Assembly (NCBI GenBank): GCA_035551935.1
Contig: DASZMJ010000315.1
Span: 1-14,987, forward strand
DNA from: DASZMJ01 sp035551935
GTDB taxonomy: Bacteria; Planctomycetota; Planctomycetia; Isosphaerales; Isosphaeraceae
Reading direction: 5' to 3'
Length of the DNA: 14,987 nucleotides
The translations under genes were made by a program, and so were the position numbers. The first letter of the stretch is position 1. Every line of letters starts with the position of its first letter. The notes under the pieces were generated by a model. The model made no database searches. It was not told where the DNA came from and saw only the letters and a program-made list of their open reading frames with translations. This document shows, piece by piece, positions 6,787 to 12,533 of the stretch.

Positions 6787-7806
6787 ATGAAACGCGCCTC
6801 GTGGCGAGGTCTCCGCACCTCGATGATCGCCGTCGCCGTCGCGGCCGTCCTCATGAACGGCGTCTGCGAGCTGCCTCGGTGGCAGGATTGGAAGGACGGC
6901 TATTCGATGTGGCAAGGCGTGCGCCGGAGCCGCCGCGACGTCGAGTCGGCAGCGGCGGGGTCCGGTCAGGAAACGGTGAACGACCGGCGTGCGCTCCTGA
7001 ACCTCCGTCAGAGCGAGCTCCAGTGCGCCATGTTCCTCCGTGGCATCACGCCCGGCCCGATCGGCCTGGCCTGCGTCGCGGCCCTCGCCCTTTCCGCGGT
7101 GGCCGTGGTACTCGGCCCGCCGGTCGGGTGCCTGTGGGCAGTTCGGCGCAGGCTGGCCCGGAGGACGTCGGGACGCCCTCCGAAGACATCCCGAGCCTTG
7201 CTCGTCACCGATGAACAGTTCGGAAGCGGGTCAGCCCACCCGAGGACATCCCGCCCCCCGGCCGGGGAGGCATCGATCGGGTTCGTCGGATCATCCAATG
7301 CGTCGCCGCGGGGAGAGGCCGGGAGACGGCATACGCCGGGGAGGTTGCGGTCGCCTTCGAGGATCGCGGTGTTACCTCCATCTTTCGACCGGATGGCGAG
7401 TTCTGGACCATCCTCGGGAACCGAACCCATGCTCAAGACCCGATCCTCCCTCAATTGGCGGCAACCGGACTGGCACCCCGATTTCGGCGACGCGGCGGCC
7501 GAGTTCGAACACCTCCAGGCGCTGGCCCTGGCCGTGCTCTCGACGATCTCGGGCGCCGAAGTCGAGCTGGTCGTGCCCGAGCCCGGCTTGATGTATCTCC
7601 ACGTCGCGCGCCCCGACGGCATGACGGCGGAGGTCTATTCGCTCCCCGGGGTCGGCTCGGCATCCCGCCGCTTCGGCGTCTTCGTGTCACCCGGGACCGA
7701 CCACGAGCGCGAATCGTACACCGACTCCGTCAGTCAGGCGATCGAGAGGATCGGGACCGGCCACGAGATGGCTCCGGAGGCCCCGCGGCGCGAAGCAACG
7801 CCGTGA
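6787..7806 (+). CDS. Membrane-anchored hypothetical ORF, probably decayed or frameshifted
   Basis: This is an open frame of 339 codons with GGAGG 5 nt before the ATG. Residues 1-120 look real: a basic N-terminus, a hydrophobic helix (about 12-28), a charged helical middle and a second strong helix (about 90-118, PGPIGLACVAALALSAVAVV), the layout of small planctomycete membrane proteins. From about residue 125 to 215 the frame turns into S/P/R/G-rich sequence typical of an out-of-frame reading, while another frame looks coding (see 7215-7450). From about residue 215 (ATG at 7429) it again looks like protein: FEHLQALALAVLSTISGAEVELVV and YTDSVSQAIERI. The ORF may thus join a membrane protein and an unrelated or frameshifted downstream gene. 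I recognise no family for either part. Confidence 0.4.
   Translation: MKRASWRGLRTSMIAVAVAAVLMNGVCELPRWQDWKDGYSMWQGVRRSRRDVESAAAGSGQETVNDRRALLNLRQSELQCAMFLRGITPGPIGLACVAALALSAVAVVLGPPVGCLWAVRRRLARRTSGRPPKTSRALLVTDEQFGSGSAHPRTSRPPAGEASIGFVGSSNASPRGEAGRRHTPGRLRSPSRIAVLPPSFDRMASSGPSSGTEPMLKTRSSLNWRQPDWHPDFGDAAAEFEHLQALALAVLSTISGAEVELVVPEPGLMYLHVARPDGMTAEVYSLPGVGSASRRFGVFVSPGTDHERESYTDSVSQAIERIGTGHEMAPEAPRREATP
7215..7450 (+). pseudogene. Coding-like fragment in another frame, lacking start and end
   Basis: Reading codons from 7215 gives protein-like sequence, including GGIDRVRRIIQCVAAGRGRE and AVAFEDRGVTSIFRPDGEFW, with codon third positions biased to G/C. This differs from the formal frame of the surrounding 6787-7806 ORF. 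It is cut off upstream by a TGA at 7212-7214, has no ATG/GTG/TTG start before about 7450, and runs downstream into an improbable arginine-rich frame. The simplest reading is that a gene once ran through here and has suffered frameshifts or a nonsense mutation, or that the assembly has indel errors. No family recognised. Confidence 0.4.
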
Positions 7807-7841
7807 ACGATCGCCGGGCTCGGTAATGCGGCCGGGGTCAG

Positions 7842-8082
7842 CCCCAGGGCCAGCGCACACTTAAGTGTTAGCATCAAAGGACTTCGGAAGAGTGGCCTCT
7901 GCAAGCAAGGGCAAATCCGAGGCTTTTGCGGTGATTGGGGGACCGCTCTGGAAGCACTGTGTTTGCCGCTCTTCCCGGCCGCCGCCTCGTACTGACGCCG
8001 GAGATCAAAGCCATTTTCGGGGTTTCTGCCTGATTCCGTAAGGTCTTTTCCATCAACGAGAAAGTGTGCGCTGGCCCTGGGG
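7842..8082. mobile_element. MITE-like element with 21-bp perfect terminal inverted repeats
   Basis: Positions 7842-7862 and 8062-8082 are perfect inverted copies of each other (21 bp, ending CCCCAGGGCC... outward). They are flanked on both sides by the 4-bp direct repeat TCAG (7838-7841 and 8083-8086), as expected from a target-site duplication. The reconstructed empty site would be GGGGTCAGCCCT. The 241-bp interior is AT-richer than its surroundings and encodes no recognisable transposase; a 60-codon minus-strand ORF (7874-8056) looks like chance. Just inside the left repeat is a 12-bp palindrome, ACACTTAAGTGT (7857-7868). The right end abuts the stop codon of the AbiU2-like gene. It also accounts for most of the 276-nt gap between genes here. 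The family of the mobilising transposase is not identifiable. Confidence 0.65.
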
Positions 8083-8727
8083 TCAGCCCTCATCTTGAGA
8101 ACCCCACCGATAAGGCTCGGCCTCCTTGCTGAATTCCTGCCATTGTCGAAGGATCTCGATGAGCGCATCGCCATCGCTGTGACTGAACGGCTCACACCGG
8201 ATGTCGATGTCCCGGAAATACAGGCTCGTGACCCTCAGAATCCGCTCCATCGCCTCGATGGTCCCATCAATATGTTCCTTCATGACCAGGGGCATGGGCT
8301 CGGTCCGCCGCCCCCAGTCATTGTGCGCCAGCATCCTGTTCCTGACCGTGCGGATAGGCTCTGCATGGCCGTCCAGCATTTCCAAGAGCCTGGGCACGCC
8401 GAGCCTGTCGGCGAGGCCCGTCTCTTGGGCGTCGATCGTCTCCACGAGGCGGCGCATGGTCAAGTTCTCCAGGGTCGCCCCCTTCGGGCCTCTCGAGGTT
8501 GGTGGGTCGGTGAGTTGGGAAATGACCATCATGATATTTTCCAGCATGATCTGCCGCACTTCGGCAAAGAGCGCCGGGGCCACCACATTTAAGATATCGA
8601 CGGTCGCTTGCGTGGCATACAATTGCTTAAATAGTTTATATCGGAAGTGGAGCTGAATAACATCGGATTCGATCGCCTCGTAGACGGTCGAGAGGGTCGG
8701 GGGGAATTCTCGTGCCGAGGACTCCAT
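8083..8727 (-). CDS. HEPN/AbiU2-like protein
   Basis: This 214-aa, all-helical protein resembles the AbiU2 HEPN domain (abortive-infection-related). It has an N-terminal helix pair, then VRQIMLENIMMVISQLTDPP (residues about 57-76), a conserved-looking 'LTDP..SRG...LTLE'-type block, and TVRNRMLAHND (127-137). The last contains the HEPN signature R-N-x4-H (R129, N130, H135), the catalytic motif of HEPN RNases. Family members are implicated in phage-exclusion or toxin functions; activity here is inferred. The ATG at 8727 is chosen; an in-frame TTG at 8733 lies closer to the purine-rich AGAGGA and is an alternative. The gene is visibly AT-richer than its neighbours (for example around 8615-8645), a sign of transfer. 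A MITE-like element abuts its stop codon. Confidence 0.75.
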   Translation of the reverse strand: MESSAREFPPTLSTVYEAIESDVIQLHFRYKLFKQLYATQATVDILNVVAPALFAEVRQIMLENIMMVISQLTDPPTSRGPKGATLENLTMRRLVETIDAQETGLADRLGVPRLLEMLDGHAEPIRTVRNRMLAHNDWGRRTEPMPLVMKEHIDGTIEAMERILRVTSLYFRDIDIRCEPFSHSDGDALIEILRQWQEFSKEAEPYRWGSQDEG

Positions 8728-8824
8728 CGCCAAGCTTTCCTCTTCGAGGGGCCGAGACGCGCCGGTCTTATTGGGATGCGGCGCGGGGATGGCCCGGTCG
8801 GGTCGCGAGTCTCGATAAAGTCAT

Positions 8825-8859
8825 CGGGATCGTTCGGCCGGGACGATCGGGCGATCCCG
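8825..8859 (-). terminator. Possible hairpin downstream of the 76-aa gene
   Basis: An 8-bp perfect inverted repeat (cgggatcg at 8825-8832, cgatcccg at 8852-8859) lies about 14 nt beyond the stop of the 76-aa gene in the direction of transcription. Only a weak T-bearing stretch follows on the minus strand (GACTTTATC). It could be a terminator separating the PIN cluster from the AbiU2-like gene, but the missing U tract keeps confidence low. The rest of the 8734-8873 spacer shows nothing clear. Confidence 0.3.
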
Positions 8860-8873
8860 GTCCGCTCCACGCG

Positions 8874-9104
8874 TCATTCCTCCGGCGGCCGGGCCTCGGC
8901 CTGAGTAATAGACCCCCCGATCTCGGCGATCAATTGGTCGAGGTTCGTCGGACCGGAGAGGGCGTCTCGCTCCGCGGTGTAATCGCCGGACCCGTTGGTG
9001 AACTGGTTGATGAACCGGAGGGCATTGGCGACGCCGAGTTCCCGGGCGAGGATCTCGAAGGCCCGGGACGTGACCTCGGCGAGCGACGTCGTCGGCACGG
9101 TCAC
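8874..9104 (-). CDS. Small antitoxin-like hypothetical protein
   Basis: This 76-aa protein has a GTG start and GGAGG 6 nt upstream. The sequence SRAFEILARELGVANALRFI, followed by NQFTNGSGDYTAERDAL and LDQLIAEI, matches a widespread family of about 70-aa bacterial proteins with a 'RF..QF..G.GDYT.ER' core. These are often found beside small toxin genes; I know no biochemical function for them. It is probably cytoplasmic and helical. It lies 18 nt downstream of the antitoxin-like gene and in the same direction, so PIN toxin, antitoxin-like protein and this gene probably form one transcript. An alternative start is the next GTG two codons in. Its role as a second antitoxin is inferred from context only. 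Confidence 0.72.
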   Translation of the reverse strand: MTVPTTSLAEVTSRAFEILARELGVANALRFINQFTNGSGDYTAERDALSGPTNLDQLIAEIGGSITQAEARPPEE

Positions 9105-9122
9105 GATCGACCTCCGGGACCG

Positions 9123-9371
9123 TCACGAGACGGTGAAGTGTCCCTTTCCTCCTTGTGCGGGGCCGATCCCGAGGTGATCTCGGGCCCGGGATCGTCCCGC
9201 CTGCACCGGTGGTCTCGGGGGCAGGCGGACGACCCGTCGGCCCTCGGCGCGCGCCTGCTCCTGGAGGTCGCGGACGATGGCCTCCAGATCGTAGCCGAAG
9301 GTCCGACAGTACTCGTCCCGCGCTGCGCGAACCGCACGGATCACGTCATCCTCGTTCGTCGTCGCCTCCAT
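9123..9371 (-). CDS. Antitoxin-like protein paired with PIN toxin
   Basis: This is an 82-aa protein. The N-terminal 55 residues (DDVIRAVRAARDEYCRTFGY, then DLEAIVRDLQEQARAEGRRVVRLPPRPP) fit a common short family with the pattern 'R..R..Y...F.YDL.AI..DL......GR.VV.LPPR', usually encoded next to PIN-domain genes and taken as the antitoxin. Residues 56-82 are a basic, glycine-rich tail of unclear origin and could come from loss of the normal stop codon. The ATG at 9371 has GGAGGAG about 7 nt upstream; the frame extends further upstream inside the PIN gene but without support. It overlaps the 3' end of the PIN gene by 26 nt, so the toxin gene comes first, the reverse of most VapBC loci. Confidence 0.72.
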   Translation of the reverse strand: MEATTNEDDVIRAVRAARDEYCRTFGYDLEAIVRDLQEQARAEGRRVVRLPPRPPVQAGRSRARDHLGIGPAQGGKGHFTVS

Positions 9372-9834
9372 CGGGCAACTCCTCCGGCGTGCAGATAGTT
9401 GGCGGCTCGAACCCCGACTCTCGGCAGGCCGCATCGATCCGCCCTCGCAATGTCGCGTTGGCGATGTGGGTGCAATTCCAGGTCAACAGATAATCCATCC
9501 CGTGCAACACGGCCGTGGCGATGTGCAAGGCGTCCGCCTCCGCTCGCGCCGGCAGCGGAACCCGGTCCAGGAGCGTGCGGGCGAGTAAGGCGACGTCCTC
9601 GCCCTGATCCAGTAATGGCAACCCGTCCGGCGCCACGAGTCGCGCCGCCGCGGCTTCCGGATCACCCGCCTGGCATTCTCGGATGACCAGTTGAGAGATG
9701 AATAACTCGAAGGAATGACGCCGGGTCCACCATTCCCGGGTCATCTGCTGATGGGCGGCCCGCACGAGGTCCCGGCTCGGCCATGCCGTCAGGTAGCTCG
9801 GGATCGTCGTTTCCAGGTAAATCCTCGGCTTCAT
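9346..9834 (-). CDS. PIN-domain toxin-like ribonuclease (VapC-like)
   Basis: This is a 162-aa PIN-domain protein of the 'YLETTIPSYL' type. The N-terminal strand carries E8, where most PIN domains have Asp. A second acidic residue E53 lies in SQLVIRECQAGD (47-58), and the third site is D101 in EADALHIATAVLHGMDYLLT (99-118), followed by WNCTHIAN (119-126). These make up the metal-binding acidic cluster expected of a Mg-dependent RNase, so it is probably active. The start at 9834 (MKPRIYLETT) fits the family; an ATG three codons upstream (9843) is also possible. The gene overlaps the antitoxin-like gene by 26 nt and opens a co-directional cluster that also includes a small antitoxin-like gene and an AbiU2-like HEPN gene. 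Confidence 0.85.
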   Translation of the reverse strand: MKPRIYLETTIPSYLTAWPSRDLVRAAHQQMTREWWTRRHSFELFISQLVIRECQAGDPEAAAARLVAPDGLPLLDQGEDVALLARTLLDRVPLPARAEADALHIATAVLHGMDYLLTWNCTHIANATLRGRIDAACRESGFEPPTICTPEELPDGGDDERG

Positions 9835-9895
9835 ACCGTGCATCCTATCCCGGCGCACTCCCGAGCTCAACGTCCCGACCGGTCCTCCTTGCCCC

Positions 9896-10498
9896 TCAAC
9901 CCCCGCCGACGACCCCCTCCGTCGTCGTCAGGACGGCCCCGAAGCGGACGAACTCGGCGAGGACGGCGGGCTCGGCGGCGGGGTCGACGGCGCGGATGGC
10001 GTCGGTGACGACGGCGACCCGGCCGCCGCGCTCGAGCAGGCCGAGGACGGCGGCCTTGACGCAGTAGTCGGTGGCGACGCCGTAGACGACGAAGGTCGGG
10101 TGTTTCAAGGCGTAGAGGGAGACGACGCGGGCGGCGTCGGGGTGGGTGAAGACGTCGTAGCGATGCTTCTCGATGGTCAAGTGGGAAGGGAGGCTCGGGC
10201 CCTCGAACCGAGCATCGGCGCCGAGGACGGTGCCGCCGGGCCAGGAGGTCGCGGCGACGCGGGATTGGCCGGGGGTGCCGACGAGGCAGTGGGGCGGGAA
10301 GGGCTCGGGGTCGGGCTCGTCGAGGGTGTGGGCGCAGGCGGTCGCCAGCACGGGGATGCCCCGGGCTCGGGCGAAGGCGGTGAGGCGTTCGAGGTTCGGG
10401 AGGATCTCGGTCGAGCCGGGGACGTAGAGCGCGCCGGACGGCTCGAGGAAGTCGCGCTGGGTGTCGATGTCCACGAAGACGAGCGGGCCGTCGAGCAT
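9896..10498 (-). CDS. Isochorismatase-family cysteine hydrolase (nicotinamidase-like)
   Basis: This 200-aa protein has the cysteine hydrolase triad: D12 in VDIDTQRDF (9-17), K111 in IEKHRYDVF (109-117) and nucleophile C146 in GVATDYCVKAAV (140-151), with the cis-peptide-type VATD just before it. The block FPPHCLVGTPGQ (67-78) is close to nicotinamidase (PncA) sequences. However, the usual metal-site D-x-H is replaced by C-A-H (residues 55-57), so nicotinamide as substrate is not certain; other isochorismatase-like amidases are possible. The ATG at 10498 is chosen because homologous sequence begins there; the frame extends upstream through a repeat element to 10624 without family support. It is divergent from the ECF sigma gene, with a REP-like inverted repeat in the 280-nt gap. 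Confidence 0.85.
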   Translation of the reverse strand: MLDGPLVFVDIDTQRDFLEPSGALYVPGSTEILPNLERLTAFARARGIPVLATACAHTLDEPDPEPFPPHCLVGTPGQSRVAATSWPGGTVLGADARFEGPSLPSHLTIEKHRYDVFTHPDAARVVSLYALKHPTFVVYGVATDYCVKAAVLGLLERGGRVAVVTDAIRAVDPAAEPAVLAEFVRFGAVLTTTEGVVGGG

Positions 10499-10578
10499 GG
10501 CATGGGCCCCGTGCAGGGATGTGGAGGTAGCGCCGCCATCGTAGCGGTCGGGGCGGCCGTCGGGAAGGGCCCGAGGCC

Positions 10579-10671
10579 CTTCGTAGCAGGCACGCTCCGC
10601 GTGCCGTCCGCCTTTCCCATCCAAGTTCTTGGGTGATGGCGGACGGCACGCGGAGCGTGCCTGCTACGAAG
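10579..10671. repeat. Perfect 34-bp inverted repeat made of REP-like hairpins
   Basis: Positions 10579-10612 and 10638-10671 are exact reverse complements (34 bp) around a 25-nt spacer. Each arm itself contains a perfect hairpin, GGCACGCTCCGCGTGCC (7-bp stem, 3-nt loop). The spacer holds a smaller inverted repeat, ccaag-tt-cttgg (10621-10632). The element lies upstream of both flanking genes (divergent), so it is not placed as a terminator. The paired layout resembles BIME-type REP elements. I recall similar 'agcaggcacgctccgcgtgcc' strings as dispersed repeats in planctomycete genomes, from memory and not verified. Confidence 0.75.
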
Positions 10672-10692
10672 AGGAGAGGGTTCACGTGGGGC

Positions 10693-10721
10693 TTGGACTG
10701 GGGCAGGGGGGATAATATGAT
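10693..10721 (+). promoter_or_regulatory. Promoter-like site for the ECF sigma operon
   Basis: TTGGAC (10693-10698) and TATGAT (10716-10721) are separated by 17 bp, close to a sigma70-type promoter. The predicted start near 10728 would give a leader of about 50 nt. The site lies in an unusual ggggggataatatgat context between the inverted repeat and the gene. Autoregulation by the ECF factor itself cannot be judged from one site. Confidence 0.4.
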
Positions 10722-10778
10722 GCAGAGAGGGGCAGGAATCGGGAACCGGGCGAACCCGGGGGGCGTCCAAGAGGTCTG

Positions 10779-11381
10779 ATGGCCGTTCCGAACGACGAGA
10801 TGCGTCTGATCGACGCGTGCCGGGCGGGGGCGACGGAGGCGTTCGGCGAGCTGGTCCGGCGGTACGAGGACCGGCTCTATCCGACGATCTTCCGCCTGAC
10901 CGGCTGCGCCGAGGACGCTTGCGACGTGATCCAGGACGCCTTCCTACGGGCCTTCGAGAAGCTCCATCGGTTCCACGGCGAGAGCTCGTTCTATACCTGG
11001 ATCTACCGGATCGCCGTCAACCTGGCGCTCAGCGGCCGTCGGCGTCGGCGTTGGACGGCGCGGCTGGCCGAGGGGCCGAGGGGCGAGCCGATCGACCCGC
11101 CCGACGACTCGGCCCTGGCCGATCCGACGGCCCACCTGGAGCGGGCCGAGCGCGACGCCCAGGTCCAGCGGGCCCTGAATGCCCTGGCCCCGGACCATCG
11201 CGCGGTGGTGGTGCTGAAGGACCTGGACGGGCTCCGGTACGAGGAGATCGCCGAGGTCCTGCGGGTGCCGATCGGCACGGTCCGCAGCCGGCTGCACCGG
11301 GCCCGGGCGGAGTTGAGGGAGCGGCTCAGAGGCTTGGTCGACGAGGCGATCGTCAAGACCGATGCGCTGTCCCATTCGTGA
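10779..11381 (+). CDS. ECF RNA polymerase sigma factor (RpoE-like)
   Basis: This is a 200-aa sigma70-family protein. Region 2 (about residues 20-90) includes AFGELVRRYEDRLYPTIFRL, the core-binding and -10-recognition block DVIQDAFLRAFEKLHRF (49-65) and FYTWIYRIAVNLAL (71-84). After a variable linker, region 4 (about 128-185) carries the helix-turn-helix YEEIAEVLRVPIGTVRSRLH (154-173) for -35 recognition. There are no regions 1 or 3, as usual for ECF factors. GAGG lies a few nt before the ATG. It is followed after 42 nt by a membrane anti-sigma-like gene, so its activity is probably released by an envelope signal. It has no extra C-terminal domain. ECF subgroup not assigned. Confidence 0.93.
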   Translation: MAVPNDEMRLIDACRAGATEAFGELVRRYEDRLYPTIFRLTGCAEDACDVIQDAFLRAFEKLHRFHGESSFYTWIYRIAVNLALSGRRRRRWTARLAEGPRGEPIDPPDDSALADPTAHLERAERDAQVQRALNALAPDHRAVVVLKDLDGLRYEEIAEVLRVPIGTVRSRLHRARAELRERLRGLVDEAIVKTDALSHS

Positions 11382-11423
11382 GTCCCGAGACCGTTCCCCG
11401 ACGCCCCCGACCCCGACATTCCC

Positions 11424-12533
11424 ATGAAACTGTTCGACGAGACGATCCTGACGGCCTACCTCGACGGCGAGCTCGACGAGCCCCGCCGCCGGCAGGTCGA
11501 GGCGGCGTTGACCCTGAGCCCCCGGCTCTCGGCGCGGCTGGCCGAGCTGGCCCGGACCCGGTCCCTGGTCGCCGACCTGCGACGGCCGAAGGCCCCCTCG
11601 GCCCTGGCGGCCGGGGTGGTCGCGGAGCTCCAGGCACGCCGAGGTCGGCGCCGCTTCCCGTTGCGACTCGACGGCCCCAGCCGCACGGCCTTGAACGCGG
11701 TGGCGGCCCTGGCCGCGGCGGTCGTCGTCGCCGTGACCCTCGCCCCCTGGCGTCGTGCCGCCGTCCCGTTGCGGCCCGGCAACGACGCGATCGCGCGGCA
11801 CGGCGGGCCGGTCGTCCCCGGGCCCGAGGCCGCCGGGGTCGAGGCCAAGGGAGTGGACCTCCGGCCGGGCCTGCGGGCGCTGGGCCAGTGGCTGGTCGCC
11901 GCGCTGAAGAAGGCCGCGGAGGCCCCCGACGGCCCGACCGAGGCCGAGCGGCGGCTCGACAGGCAGCGGCAGGCGCTGGAGGCGATGCTCGACCGCCGCG
12001 TCGCCCGCTACTCGATCCCCGTCGACCCCGCCCGGTTCGTCGAGGCCCAGGCCCGGCTCAGGGCCCTGGTCGACGGCACCCGATTGACCCGGCCCGCCCG
12101 CGCCCACATGGACCTCGACGGCGACGGCAAAGGCGGCCGGGCCGTCGTCTTCGCCATGGTCATGCGCGGGGCCGAGCGGGACCGGTTCGTCGAGACGCTC
12201 CAGGCGACGTTCGCGGAGGTCGCCGAGGACCGGCCCCCGGCGACCCTGCTGACCCGGCTGGCCGAGCCGCGCCGGTTCGACCTCCACGACGGGCCGGCGA
12301 TGAGCCCCGTGAGCACCGACCCGGACCTCAACCGCTCGCGACCCGGGATGCCGCTGGCCGCCAAGCCGAAGCCCCCCGAGCCCCCGTTCCGCGTCCCGCC
12401 GACGCCCGACCCCCTCCGCTTCGGCCCGCCGGCCCCCCTCGAGGCCGACCCGGCCGACGCCCCCGCGACCGACGACGCCACGACCGTCCTCATCTGGCTG
12501 ACCGCCCGGCCGCCTCAGCGGGCGAGCAAGTAG
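11424..12533 (+). CDS. Probable transmembrane anti-sigma factor
   Basis: This is a 369-aa protein. Residues 1-70 resemble anti-sigma domains (ILTAYLDGELDEPRRRQVEA, residues 8-27, then a helix of LSPRLSARLAEL type). However, there are no cysteines, so it lacks the HxxxCxxC zinc motif of classical ZAS anti-sigma factors. A single hydrophobic helix (about 89-107, ALNAVAALAAAVVVAVTLA) follows, then a large region outside the cytoplasm (about 115-369) with a charged helical part (ERRLDRQRQALEAMLDRRVA) and a long proline-rich tail (about 305-345). The periplasmic part may sense the signal. The ATG at 11424 has no obvious Shine-Dalgarno sequence; coupling to the sigma gene 42 nt upstream is possible. 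The gene overlaps convergent sppA by 19 nt. Function is inferred from position and topology. Confidence 0.8.
   Translation: MKLFDETILTAYLDGELDEPRRRQVEAALTLSPRLSARLAELARTRSLVADLRRPKAPSALAAGVVAELQARRGRRRFPLRLDGPSRTALNAVAALAAAVVVAVTLAPWRRAAVPLRPGNDAIARHGGPVVPGPEAAGVEAKGVDLRPGLRALGQWLVAALKKAAEAPDGPTEAERRLDRQRQALEAMLDRRVARYSIPVDPARFVEAQARLRALVDGTRLTRPARAHMDLDGDGKGGRAVVFAMVMRGAERDRFVETLQATFAEVAEDRPPATLLTRLAEPRRFDLHDGPAMSPVSTDPDLNRSRPGMPLAAKPKPPEPPFRVPPTPDPLRFGPPAPLEADPADAPATDDATTVLIWLTARPPQRASK

Noticed and set aside
7874..8056. 60-codon minus-strand ORF inside the 241-bp element
   Set aside because: No family resemblance, no clear ribosome site and mixed composition; it is probably chance within a non-coding element.
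10499..10624. N-terminal extension of the isochorismatase ORF
   Set aside because: The added residues are translated from the inverted repeat and promoter region; family similarity begins at the ATG at 10498.
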